Shown piece by piece: positions 42,729 to 55,098 of a DNA stretch of 64,000 bases. Origin of the DNA: Bryum argenteum (taxonomy: Eukaryota > Streptophyta > Bryopsida > Bryales > Bryaceae); the NCBI GenBank assembly GCA_037043015.1, contig CM073321.1:27827010-27891009 (forward strand), read 5' to 3'. The position numbers and the translations under genes are program-made. The notes beneath the pieces were generated by a model, which saw nothing but the letters and a program-made list of their open reading frames with translations, made no database searches and had not been told where the DNA came from. Each line of letters opens with the position of its first letter. The first letter of the stretch is position 1.

Positions 42729-45057
42729 ATGGCTACTCTCGGCCAACTTCGGAAGGAAGAGAACGACAAGAAGAGGAAGAGGAAGGGCGCTCCACAACGG
42801 AAAAGATTACACTTGCTTCTGAATCCAAATAAGCTTGCCTTCAGAGGTTGGGAAGATGAACCAGATATGTGGACGATGGCCACTTGCGAATCGTTCATTG
42901 AATGGTGTCACATTGACAAGAAATTCCCTCTCTCTCGTCACTATTTTCACCGGCACACCAACAAGGCAAATCTTAAGTTTTGCGAATGCCCAAACTTCAA
43001 GCAACGATGCATTGAGGTTTACCAAGTCCTGTATGGCATGCCATGTATGGAGCGCAACGAGGTTCCATTGTTTCTTGCTCGTGGAGTATACGCCGAGGTT
43101 GCTCTTGGTAAACGAGTGGATTGGACAACTATCAAAGAGGGGAAGCATGTAACACGACCTTCAACGAGTGACATTCCGACAGGCATTCTAAGATTCCCTG
43201 ACGCTCCTAATGGTGGCATGGCGGTGATGAGGTCTATTACCAAGGCTATGGAAGAGGCTGCCCATCATAGTGCTACATCGGAAGAGGACGATGACTCGGA
43301 TGGTTCGCGGCCTCGTAAGGCGGTGCGTCAAGTTCGACAACCTCTTCCTCCCGCCAGCGTTGTGATTGTTGCGGATCATCGTCGTAATTTACCTGGCCGC
43401 GTTCCTGAAATAGGTGGCTCTCGCCCTCCAATAGCAAGTAATCATCCACCCGTAGTAGAGCCCCATGGTACTTGCATCTTACCATTGGAAGAACTTGACT
43501 CATCTTCTGATCTCAAAGCTCTTCTGAAGAGTAAAGACGACGTCATAGCAAGATTGGAAGCGGATCTCGAAAAAACACGAGCAATGTATGAGGAGAAGGT
43601 GAAAGAAGGGGAGCAGCTTTCCGTGGAATATGCACGCATGCGCGAGAAGATGCAAGAACTATCTCACGCACGTAACATTCGTGGAGATGTAGAGAAATCT
43701 GACATGGCGGATGTTGATAGAGTTGTCTTCAACCTTACGAGAGGACTTGGCATTTGGAGAAATGTCACCGCAACGCCCTACATTGCGCCGTCTGTGAAAG
43801 CTCAGCCATGTGTTGTTAATATGTCGGGCCTCGAACGAGAAGAAGATGTACGATGTGATTCTCGGGATTCTTTATCTTTACCTTTATTGTTCCCCCTATC
43901 CGTAATCCCCCTTTCATGTCGTCGATGGATACAACTCCTTATTAAAGGAAAAGCTACAAAATCGCAAGCCCGTTTGGAGCGATTTGTCGCCACTTACTAC
44001 CATTGGAAGGTGGCATGTATACTTTCGGTGGATAGAGGGAGACAAGTTGCGGCGGAGTGGAGAAGATCGATAAGAATTTTACTAGTGGATTTGGTCGGCG
44101 AACGTTTGGTATGACCTCGTGGCCGAGTGTGGATACATTGTTTGATAATCTTCCTATGATGGACATCAAGATGCAAGATGACACTTCTACAGAGGTTGTA
44201 GATTGGAGCAAGGCCGGGTGGAATTTCAAACACCACATGTCGGCACATGTTAATGTAGAATCCAAGACATTATTGTGGCCCAACCCTCCGCAGTTTGTAT
44301 TGGATCACTCTCCGTGTCCCATATGCCTAAATCCATTTGGACCTGAGGGTGGATGGGCTTTAGGCTCTTGTGTCCATATGTATCAATCGCAGTGTCTTTT
44401 AGTTCATTGTTTGACTCAAAGTCGTTGTGCTATATGCAAAGCGCCTTTTCACGAGCGGTTCTACGAGATGTTCAATCTAAGAACTTATATGCCGCCTTCT
44501 TGTGAACACAATGCTGAGACTACTGACGAGGTTCGATTATGGGTAAAGACCTTATCTGGAGTTGGCGTAGAGGTGAACATGATCTCGAGAAGAGTACTCC
44601 TAGCTCCCAATTGAATTGGGAGACTGACCCAAACGAGATTCTAAGAGTTGCTCCAATACTTGCCGGACACGGTCCACAGCATGAGGGTAATCGGATGTTC
44701 TTCTTCCAATGCCTTGGAGGCTATTTTGATGTGAGCTCTAATACATTCAAGTGGGGGCCCCATCCAATGGGACATCGATGGAATCAATATGGGAAGAAAG
44801 TAACCGACGGTGAAGGTCGTGCCTCCATGGAAGATTTGGAAGAGTGTCAATATGCTGAGTCTACTTGGGGGCCACGATACCAGTCTCAAGCTCTAGACTA
44901 TTTACTGGATGTACATAGTCCCCTCACAAGAAGGACTTTGCAAGACTTGAAAGACTCTAGAGTTTTAGATCTGATCTTAAATGCAGATGGTCCATTCAAT
45001 CGAACTCGTGCAAAGCGCAAACTTCTTGTTGGAGAATGCTCCAACCCTCGACCCTAG
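42729..45057 (+). CDS. WCH-domain / coiled-coil / RING-like cargo gene, frame disturbed
   Basis: From ATG 42729 come a lysine/arginine leader, then the WCH domain (AFRGWEDE, SFIEWCHIDKKFPLSRH, NKANLKFCECPNF, QRCIEVYQVLYG), VDWTTIKEG, an acidic linker, and a coiled coil at 43500-43680 (LKSKDDVIARLEADLEKTR). A RING-like motif follows at about 44308-44450: CPIC, CVHMYQSQC and CAIC. The second histidine expected in RING-H2 reads glutamine. The last part (44540-45057) has the motifs GHGPQHEGNRMFFFQCLGG and KWGPHPMGHRW. The three parts lie in different frames, changing near 44050 and 44530, so there are either unrecognised introns or frameshifts. A ubiquitin-ligase role is possible from the family but the ligand loss makes it uncertain. 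Confidence 0.68.
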
Positions 45058-45479
45058 TGAATGATAATTACGATATTGTGAATCCATACACTCCAAAGAT
45101 AGCGTATGGTTTTAGCTATATAGGAATATATTCCATTATAGTATTATCGAGTGGTAGCTTTTTGCGCAACAATGTATCTCATTTCCTATTGTACTACTTT
45201 TTGCATCGATTAAATCAATGGTATGTATTTGGTTCGCTCCTTTGCTTGTGGTCTATCGATTGTACTTTGTCACTTTTATTGTATCTTACATCTTCATAGT
45301 CCATATAACCCGCCCAACCCCTTGTACCAATGCACAAACACGTACTTTACGCATGATGAAAGGTAAAAACAAACTTCCATATATAAAGAGTATGCGAAAA
45401 AGTACATAGAAGAAATTACGTACACTTTCCCTACACCTAAATAACGTAAATCAAATATCGTTTGGTGAATGTTGGGGGT
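45058..45479. other. noncoding stretch between convergent cargo genes
   Basis: I see no gene, terminator or repeat. The RING gene (plus) and the next cargo gene (minus) end into it. Confidence 0.5.
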
Positions 45480-46821
45480 GTAAGTCCATCGCCTCTACGT
45501 TAAGAATCTTCAACTTTTTCCTTGCCCTTTGAAAAAAGTGATCGTTGCGGTTCCAAATCAACGTCGATTGCGTTTATGTTGATGTCATCTTTTGCGTTAC
45601 TTTTACGATGAGCCCACTCTGCCCATGCGTCCTCAAATCGAGCATTCTCCTCAGCTACACGTAGTTGCTTTGCTTTACATTCTGGTCTTCACTCCATTTC
45701 ACCAGCCTCTTTAATTTGTCAACTTCCTCTGGAGTCTTGCCATACTTACCCGCTAATGCCAAATCCCGAATGCGTAGCATCTCTTTATCTACCTCTAGAG
45801 CAATAGATTCTTCAATATCCGTCAACTTATCCCTCCTCTCAGCTAGGACCCCTTCCAGGTAATTATGTTTAGCTGTCCAAAACTCTACGTAGTCTTCTAC
45901 GGAAAAAATTTGTTTGAATTTTTCTTCTCAAAAAACTTCTCCTTAGCCTCTTTTCGTAGCACAAGCATGGTCTCCATGTCAGCTATGTGGTCTAGAGCTT
46001 TTTCGAAAACCTCCCGACATTCTTCTTGTACATCGTATGGTGTAGAAAGGGCTCTTTCTTTGAGGGCTTCCAATTCCTTTCTATTCTGCGATGAAATCCA
46101 ATTCGATGCATGTGACTCTACCTAAATTGTGCAAAATGATCAAAGTATCCATGGCTTCGGATAATCTTCCACCCACTTTTCGGAATGGATTTACCTCAAA
46201 GGATATTGCTTCAATCCAATGCAGTGGAGGACTAGTTGGTTCATCGAGCTCGTATTCGTGTGTGTGTTCATCCTCCGAGGATTCAGAAGAAGACCCTGCT
46301 GTGTAAAATTCCGCGTCGGCCTTAGGACTCATAGGTACCATTCCAATTCCATCTCCTTCAATAGTCTTTGATGTCTCTCCAACCTCTATTGGTTCGGTCT
46401 TCTCTTGCATAGGCAAACGTGGATGCGTCCACCAATGCACCTCCTTCCCGAGAATCATTTCCGCATATGCCATTTGTGCCAAAAAGTAGGGAACCTCATA
46501 TTTAAAAATATGGTTGTTACCGTATATCATATGCCAAGCATAGATGCATATCGCTTTGAAATCGTAATGATGGCACTCTCGGAGGTTAGCTTCATTCTTG
46601 TGCCGATGAATATTGTGCCAATGTAGAGGAAAGAGCTTATTGATGTGGCACCACTCCACATATTTCTCACATATGGCAAAAGACCACGGCGCCGTCTCTT
46701 CCTCCCATCCTCTAAACGCTACTATCTTTGGATTCTTCAAGATGTCCCTGCGCTTCTTCTCAATCTGACCTCGGTCATGGCGAACCATGGATGTACCCGC
46801 TACAACGGGTAGTGCCTCCAT
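45480..46821 (-). CDS. WCH-domain / coiled-coil cargo gene, one or more frame breaks
   Basis: I start at the ATG at 46821 (MEALPVVAG) because the X1 copy begins at the same place after a poly-T run. IEKKRRDILKNPKI leads into the WCH domain (AFRGWEEE, YVEWCHINKLFPLHWH, NEANLRECHHYDF, IYAWHMIYG, QMAYAEMILG), then an acidic linker with SSSESSEDEH. At about 46085 the open frame ends, but in the next frame a clear coiled coil continues (RKELEALKERAL, CREVFEKALDHIADMETMLV, then YLEGVLAERRDKLTDIEESI and GKTPEEVDKLKRLVKW) down to about 45650. A frameshift or a missed intron at about 46085 explains this. Function unknown. Confidence 0.7.
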
Positions 46822-46849
46822 AAGAAAGATTCGTAGAAAAACGCAAAGT

Positions 46850-47220
46850 CCCTCTACGAGCGAGCAAGCAGCAACTCTGAAGTCGATACTAGTCAATGCG
46901 CGAAAAGGAGGAACTCGCAAAGTGTGAAAAATGGATCGCCGTCGTCGCGTTTTAAGCGATGATAAGGCGACCGGCGGTCTACAAAATGTGCATGCACCGC
47001 CCGATCGCCATTGGTCCGGCTATCGCCCTATCTGGACCGCCCGATCGCCCCGGCGACAAGCGTTCGCCCATGGCCCGGACCGGCGGTCGCCCTAGCGACC
47101 GACGTTATAAAGCTGGACCGGCGGTTGCCCTAGCGACCGACGATCGCCCAAAGCTGGACCGCCGATCGCCCTAGCGACCGACGTTCGCCCATGAGCTGAA
47201 TCGGCGGTCGCCCTATTTCA
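46850..47220 (-). promoter_or_regulatory. GCGACC array and start-region motif of the 45480-46821 gene
   Basis: GACCGGCGGTCGCC, CGACCGACGATCGCCC and related words fill about 46965-47215. Nearer the gene on the minus strand is CGCGCATTGACTAGTATCGA at about 46882-46901 with GTTGCTGCTTGCTCGC after it. Confidence 0.65.
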
Positions 47221-48534
47221 CCTATTTGTGTTGAATGCGAGGGCATCAGGTTTCATAGCAGCTCCTACGAGGATGAGAATCATGAGATGAGGATGAATAT
47301 TGGATGGGGGAGGAATAAAAGAGCCCTTTAGTTTATAATGTATTAATTTTAAAAATTAGGAATGTATGCATAGGGTAGGAATTTCGGATCGTGGGTCCCA
47401 TAATTCCCATTTTATGATCATTCAATTCCTAAGAAATGGACAAGAGATGTGTAAATGGATAATATTGAATGGGAGGAAGGATGGGGTGAGAGTTTTTCGT
47501 CCTCTTTGTAGGCATGAATGGTATATATTATTTTGTATGGTGTATATTTTAAGAAGTCATATCGTGCCTAATCAGTTATAATAATTGATAAAATGTGAAA
47601 TCATTTATAGAGCATCAGCCTCTTCAATGCATGAAAACACTTTAATGAATCTAACGATTCAATACCTACAATCTAAGCATGTAATCCTAGGTAGTCAATT
47701 CCTAGCATCTAAATAAGATACCATTTACATAAAATCGCACCTCTTATTTTAACATCACATTCAAGAACAATTTCTAGTTTCTTTTTATATCAAAGTGGAG
47801 CCTTTAATATATTATAAGATCTCCGTATATAATATCCGACTGATAGATTATCCTTGCAATGAGTTTATGGGCTCATAACATTATGAAATTGGTTAAATTG
47901 AGTGGGGGGAGGAATTTGAAAATTTTGGCAAGTCAAAAATAAGGTCTTGAAATACAATTAAGTGAATGGAATTAGTGCATATACCCTAGAAAGCACTAAG
48001 AGAAATAGTTGCTTACCAAATTAAAAGGTGATATATCATGACATATTATATGTTTGGAGAAAAAATGAGTGACCAGTATATAAAGGTAAATATTTGAAGT
48101 GAAGAAGACTAATGATTTGCGGACATTCTTATCAACCCCCATTCGAGCGTACTTTTGGAACCAATATTTGATGAGTATTTTATGTTGAGAATTCTGAGAA
48201 TGTTGAAAATTATAATTTTGTAAATTGTGATTAAACATGTATCGATCTAAATCCATATTACACCACAAGAGTATCCACTGAGAATAAAATCATTTTTCAT
48301 GTATCATGGTCACCGCTCTTGGCAAAATGCCCATGACCATGAGAATCATTTTCAATTGTGAATGAGATATAGGAAGAACGGAGTGGGAATGAGAGGGAAT
48401 GAGGGGGTGATGAGGGGGGATGAGGGGGATTGAAGGGGGGAATGGGGGAGATGCTTGAATCGGTTAATTCAAAATTTGAATATTGCATAAAGAGGATCCA
48501 AGAAAAAAGAGCGAAAGCTCTCGAGAAGTCGCCC
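47221..48534. other. AT-rich noncoding stretch shared with X1, plus a G-rich tract
   Basis: The first kilobase matches X1 16092-16970 in inverse orientation. I see no gene. CCCATGACCATG near 48330 recalls the CATG-rich repeat at 30035. The G-rich tract is listed separately. Confidence 0.5.
48403..48449 (+). other. G-quadruplex-prone tract
   Basis: Five runs of five or six G separated by 3-6 bases (GGGGGTGATGA, GGGGGGATGA, GGGGGATTGAA, GGGGGGAAT, GGGGG). Confidence 0.7.
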
Positions 48535-48876
48535 TGCAGAGTGCCGGTCGCCCCGAAGCGCTCCGCTGAGGCTGGATCGAAACTCTTCTGAAGCTGCACC
48601 GGCGGTCGCCCCGGAGGTCTGCTGCAGCTGGACCGGCGGTCGCCCTAACGATGTCGCCGTGACACCGCCGGTCGCCCTGCCACAGGAGGTTAAATACAAT
48701 CGTAATTGGCCGTAGTCGTCACTTTTCAGTCCACGTGTCGTGGTGTTGCGCATTGTCTGGTGTCGACTCAAAGTTGCCACTTGCTTGCTCGATTGGAGGC
48801 CAACGTGGACTGCACTATTTTTGGTGTTTTGTATCTAACATCATATCATAGCGGCATTTCCGTGATCGGAGGTAAC
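48535..48876 (+). promoter_or_regulatory. GCGACC array and start-region motif of the 48877 gene
   Basis: GGTCGCCC words at 48540-48680, TTAAATAC near 48691, then TTGCGCATTGTCTGGTGTCG beginning at 48746, and TTGCCACTTGCTTGCTCGA. The order is as in the X1 block at 15747-16060. Confidence 0.65.
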
Positions 48877-50460
48877 AATGACTACAATTGCGGAACGTAA
48901 AATAGTACTCGGGGAGCGACGCAAGAAGAGAGGAAAAACACAGAAGAGGAATCACCGTATTCTCCAAGATGCCACTCAACGCGCTTTTCGGGGTGGGAGA
49001 CCGAAGAGGGTGTGTGGAGTCGGACAATGATGAAGAATTACATCGCTTTGGTGCCACATCGCAAGTTGTTTCCACACTCTCGACATGAGACGCACTTGAA
49101 ATTAAATGCCGCAACTGCACTATTGTAAGCATGACGAATTCGTGCAACGATGTATTGAAGTGTGGAGGTTCCTTTATAAAGGCAAGAATGTCACCAAGAA
49201 CGAGGTTTCGTATCATATTGCTCAAATGGTGTATGCAGAGGTAATATTGGAGAAAGTGGTGGATTGGAGCTCAATGAAAAAATCGCCTCAATTCTTCCTT
49301 CCAACCAAGCAAGATATTCCAAGAGCCCCATTGAGAGAAAACCCACGAGAAGGACTTACGGCAGCAAGGCATCGGAAAGATGGGGATGCTGATGATGTGT
49401 ATGTTTGGGTAAATCCTAATTCTGATGAAGAAGAGGTTAAGGAGAGGGAGCATCATACTCCTCTTGTAGAAGGTTCTATTGGTGGCGTCGAACACTTTCA
49501 TGTGGGTGAAACAAGCGTGCAAGATTTGGATGTGATTGATGCACCTGTGAAGCACATCGAGGACCTACGAATAGAAGGAGAAGCGGATGTCATTGAATAC
49601 ATGGAGGTTGAAGCAATGTTTGGTGCTTGTACTTTGGGTCCACCCGAAGTTATAGTTCGGCCCGCTATAAGCGCCTCTCCTCAAACAAATGTTAGCGTAG
49701 AGGATGGGACTCTAGAATATCCAATGGAAACGATTGAACAACCGAAGAAGAGAAGGAAATGAAGAAGTAGAGCTGGAGAAGGAAGTTCAAGTAGTCTTCA
49801 AAGCGAAACGCCCGAATGAAAACGATGATTCGTACATGAAGTTGTTGAACAAGGCTTTTGAGAATTATTCATATTTGTTTCATGCTTTGTCATACGAACG
49901 GGCAAAGTGTGTTGAACTCCAACATGACATAGAGGTAATCAAGGATGCAAAAAAGAAGATCTAAGAGGAGGCGACGAATGTTCTCCCAGCTCTGGTTGCA
50001 TCAGATCAGGTCGATTATGAGGAAGAGCTCATAAAGAAGACGAAAAATTTCGAGGATGTGCATAGGAGATACAAGCGCGTCGACGAATGGTTTGTGGTCA
50101 ATGATTGGGGTCGCGAGAAGGATTTTATGGTTGAAGGAGCCAAGGACCAAGGTCATTTTGAGAAGGAGCTAAAGGAACTCATTTCGGCATGCGATGCCTT
50201 GAGAGCTGAGATCGAAAGGGTGAACCTAGCATCAATAAGATTGAAGGGGAACAAGGAAAAGTTAGTCCTCAATGGAATAGATGGAACCGTGGATATTGCA
50301 GAAGAGGGTCAAAGTTCACAGCGCAATGAAACAACTGAGGAGTTGGTCAAAAAGCTACTTGTGCTCATGAGAAGAGGAGAGGTTTAAATGCAAGGATCAA
50401 AGATCTATGTATTGCAAATAAGACAAAGGAGAAATGTCGGAGCTGGTACCATCTAAAAAA
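48877..50460 (+). pseudogene. WCH-domain / coiled-coil cargo gene, X2 copy, decayed
   Basis: ATG 48877 opens MTTIAERKIVLGERR. The WCH domain reads through AFRGWETE, then loses frame around WCH itself and resumes at LHYCKHDEF, QRCIEVWRFLYKG and QMVYAEVILEKVVDWSS. An acidic region (EEEVKEREHH) and a long charged coiled coil follow (ERAKCVELQHDIEVIKDAK, then KELISACDALRAEIERV) to about 50390. At least three frame breaks. The X1 relative at 14038-15663 keeps the domain but lost its start codon, so neither copy is whole. Confidence 0.75.
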
Positions 50461-51159
50461 AATCTAAAGTACAATGGAAGAAGATTAGAGTAAGCGGAAT
50501 CAAGTTTTAGAAAGACGTTGGCGTGTTGGTTATATCCATTTACTTTATTTTATTTGGGAACTGAAAGTTGGGAGATAAGTGCTAGGCTGGATGTTATACA
50601 ATGTATCTTTTTGATTATATGATATGTTTTTACTAGTAAGATACCCGTTGAACGATGTTATGTTTATTATTTGTATATATGCGCACGATGTTATTTTAAT
50701 CATCTTGTTTATTCTTTTTATTTGTTTATTTTTTATTTGAAATGCATGATTTGGAAATATCTAAAAAAAGGTTCTTAGAATGGTATGTAGGTTCGTAATT
50801 ATTTAAGTTGGTAGGTTTGTATGTTGGTAGGTTGGTGGATACTTTGGATAGTGGTCTTTTAGAAAATTATGTCGTGTATACCATTCCATATGTATATATA
50901 ATGATATTGAATTTTGGAAAGCTTTGATTAGTATTAATCCACGATGAAGTAATGATAAATAATTTGTAAAAATTTGGAATCGTAACTAAGTTGTTGAAGT
51001 TACGTATAAATATATGGTGGGATTTAGTTGCAAGTATTTAGAGTCAATGAATATATTTACAAACCCCCCAGAACCTCGAAAGGCAATGATTCGTACATGA
51101 TTTCAAATATGCAAAATAAGATTTGTAGCAAATGGGGGGGGAAGCAGATATTCGCGCCC
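50461..51159. other. AT-rich stretch, no gene seen
   Basis: Nothing recognisable apart from short GGTAGGTTTG-type direct repeats near 50805-50835. X1 lacks this stretch. Confidence 0.5.
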
Positions 51160-51480
51160 ATCACGTAGACCGCCGGTCGCCCTGTCACCGTCGTTCGCTG
51201 GATCGGCGGTCGCCCTAGCGACCGAAAATCGCCCTAGCGACCGACGATCGCCCATCGCCTGGACCGGCGGTCGCCCCAGCAAGAGGGTGCGCGGAGGCTC
51301 GCGGACACTATTCTCCTTGGTGCACCCATGACGTAGACCGCCGGTCGCCCTGTCACAGTCGTTCGCTGGATCGGCGGTCGCCCTAGCGACCGACGATCGC
51401 CCATCAGCTGGATCGGCGGTCGCCCTAGCGACCGACGTTCGTCCATCCGCTGTATTGGCGGGCGCGGGATTTGGAGGTTT
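51160..51480. repeat. GCGACC array built from a duplicated unit of about 170 bases
   Basis: ACGTAGACCGCCGGTCGCCC at about 51164 recurs at about 51331, with the following CGTTCGCTGGATCGGCGG also repeated. Unlike the other arrays, no gene starts beside it. It may mark a lost cargo gene or an old element end. Confidence 0.75.
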
Positions 51481-52892
<1,412 letters not shown>

Positions 52893-52984
52893 GTTTTGAT
52901 GGTTCCAAATACTTGCCACCAAAAGTCATTATATACATTCGTTACTACTTTGAAAATTCTGACACAAACGCTGGGAGGAAGGTT

Positions 52985-53340
52985 AGTACTTGCTCACGAG
53001 GTGGACCGGCGGTCGCCCAGTGACCTCCGGTCGCCCACCAGCTGGATCGGCGGTCGCGCGATCCAGAGGTCGCGCCCCCACGCATACGTCGCGCCCTCCC
53101 ACTTGGTGGTCGCGCCCTCTGACCATTGGTCGCAGACCAGGTGGACCGGCGGTCGCCAATCCGCTGGATCGGCGGTCGCCCTGGCGACCGACGTTCGCCC
53201 ATCGGGTGGATCGGCGGTCGCCCTAGAACCAGGGTTACATATACGCGCGCGGACACCGCCAGTCGCCATTTCTCACCTCCACGTGTCGGGCCTTGCGCAT
53301 TGTCTGGTGTCGACCTCTGGTTGCCGCCTGCTTGTTCGAG
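52985..53340 (+). promoter_or_regulatory. GCGACC array and start-region motif of the 53508 gene
   Basis: GACCGGCGGTCGCCC words and several GGTCGCGCCC variants occupy 53003-53225. A CATATAC box lies near 53237, and TTGCGCATTGTCTGGTGTCG begins at 53293, followed by GTTGCCGCCTGCTTG. Confidence 0.65.
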
Positions 53341-53507
53341 CGCTAGAGCGTGCGGTGATTGGCACACACGTGCCTCACGTGTGCATTTCACACATACATG
53401 CTGCCCGATTTTCGAGTTTTCTAAATTTTGTGTTAGTCCACGGAATAGATATAACTTTTTTTGAGTTAGTTTCAAAACTTTCTTCCTTCGTTAGCATTTC
53501 GGTGACC

Positions 53508-54212
53508 ATGACGCCTAGCCAGGAGCGGAAGATAGCGAGTGACAAGGACCGCAAGAGGAAAGGAAAGATGCAAAGGAGATTTCACAAGATTCTCATAGAT
53601 CCCACGCTACAGGCTTTTCCGGGGTGGGCGCAAGTAGAGGAACCGTGGACCCTTAAGACTTGCAAGTGGTACATTGCTTGGTGCCACATCGGCCATTTGT
53701 TTCCACACTATCGTCACGAGTTTCATCGCCGCCTGAATTGCGCAAATTTGCACTATTGCCATCACGATGAATTTGTGCAACGATGCATTGAAGTGTGGAA
53801 GTTATTCTACGCCGGTGTGCATGTGGTGAGCAACGAGGTTTCGTACAACATAGCACAAATGGTGTACGCGGAGGTAATTTTGCAGAGGGACGTGGATTGG
53901 AGGACGTTTAAAAAATCCCCTCAAACAATTAGGCCAACAGAACCCCATATTCCGCGAGCTCCTTATCCAGCGGCCAACCCACGAGAAGGGCTTACAACAC
54001 CTAGGGGTTACAAAGGAGGAATCCCTGATGAGGACATAGTTTGGTCAGATTCGGAAGAAGAAGGGACCGAAAGGCGAGAAGTGGATGAAGGGGAGCCGAA
54101 CCAAACGATGGAGGAAGGTCATGCACATTTTGATGAAGGGGGGCCAAGCCAAGTTTGTACAGAAGGGGGGCCAAGCCAACTTTACAATGAAGGGGGCCCA
54201 AGCGAAGAATGA
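53508..54212 (+). CDS. WCH-domain protein with acidic GGPSQ tail (intact copy)
   Basis: A 234-residue uninterrupted protein from ATG 53508 (MTPSQERKIAS). Residues 1-35 are basic with HKILIDPT. Residues 37-135 form the WCH domain: AFPGWAQVEEPW, KWYIAWCHIGHLFPHYRH, NCANLHYCHHDEF, QRCIEVWKLFYAG, QMVYAEVILQRDVDW. The histidines and cysteines (WCH, RH, H, C.H, RC) could bind a metal. The C-terminal 90 residues are acidic and end in three GGPSQ/E repeats. No known domain comes to mind. This is the best-preserved member of the family and the one to use as a query. A DNA- or RNA-binding role is a guess from the basic leader and Cys/His content. The gene lies directly upstream of the transposase. Confidence 0.8.
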   Translation: MTPSQERKIASDKDRKRKGKMQRRFHKILIDPTLQAFPGWAQVEEPWTLKTCKWYIAWCHIGHLFPHYRHEFHRRLNCANLHYCHHDEFVQRCIEVWKLFYAGVHVVSNEVSYNIAQMVYAEVILQRDVDWRTFKKSPQTIRPTEPHIPRAPYPAANPREGLTTPRGYKGGIPDEDIVWSDSEEEGTERREVDEGEPNQTMEEGHAHFDEGGPSQVCTEGGPSQLYNEGGPSEE

Positions 54213-54759
54213 CTGGTAGTTAGTTAATCACGTTTTTTTAGCAGTTGTAGAAAAGTAGTGTACTCAATATCAAACACTAAGTGCAATTGCCATTTTGTAT
54301 GCAAAAACGTTGAATGAGAATATGAAGTTTTTGATTTTCTTCAATTTAAATATTCTTGGTGAATGAAATCTCACTATTGCATGTGGTATAAGCATAAAGG
54401 AAAAACCTTCAATGTCCGAGGTACCATCATTGATACATGGCAATTTTTATCATTCTTAATTATTTAGGAAACGTGGATTGAGCAATATTCATCACTTTAT
54501 TTTTTGGATTTGGAGGAAGAGAAGTTAAAACTCTAGTTTCTAATATGAGTCCTTATTGTTCTCTCTCTTGCCTTCCCATGTTCCCTTTATTATTATTAAT
54601 TTTTTTTCTTTTAAAAGAAAAGCATTATTGCGAATCAAACATTTTTGAGCCACATGGTCTCCGGGATTCTAGTTAATAATAGCTGTACTACGTGGACGGT
54701 GGACCATGGAATTTCACTTGGAGAGTAAAGTGCTCTTCGTCCGAACAATCTGTCATCGC
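54213..54759. other. noncoding stretch between the acidic WCH gene and the transposase promoter
   Basis: I see no gene. The first 400 bases match X1 12480-12880 inverted. Confidence 0.6.
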
Positions 54760-54930
54760 TAAGGCGACCGGCGGTCCAACTGGGTAGGGCTAGGGCAACC
54801 GGCGGTCCAGCTAGCGCGATGAAGTCAAGGCCAGGGCGACCGCCGGTTCACATGGCGCGACAGCGTTGTTGTTAGGGCGACCGCCGATCTGGCTGTGGCG
54901 ACCGCCGATCTGGCTGTGGAGTATATAAGG
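54760..54930 (+). promoter_or_regulatory. transposase promoter: GCGACC array plus TATA box
   Basis: Five or six GGCGACCGGCGG or GCGACCGCCGAT words end at about 54910, and TATATAAG follows at 54922-54929, 170 bases before the chosen ATG. The proximity suggests the transposase may bind and regulate its own promoter, as is known for some DNA transposons. Confidence 0.7.
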
Positions 54931-55098
54931 AGTCGTTCACGGGCTCGAAGTCACTTTCCTTTGCGCTTGGCCCGTTGTCTTGGGTCTCCCCATGAGAAGC
55001 CCCCTGCTCGGTCTATAGGTGCAAAGAGTAACTTGAGCCTTGTAGTGCGTGTTGTCGTCACCGGTTTCATTGCAGCGGCGGAGGTGCGGTTCCAGAAC

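Noticed and set aside
47366-47581. Small conserved protein shared by X1 (16611-16808) and X2
   Set aside because: The surrounding noncoding DNA is equally similar, so conservation reflects common descent and gives no evidence of coding.
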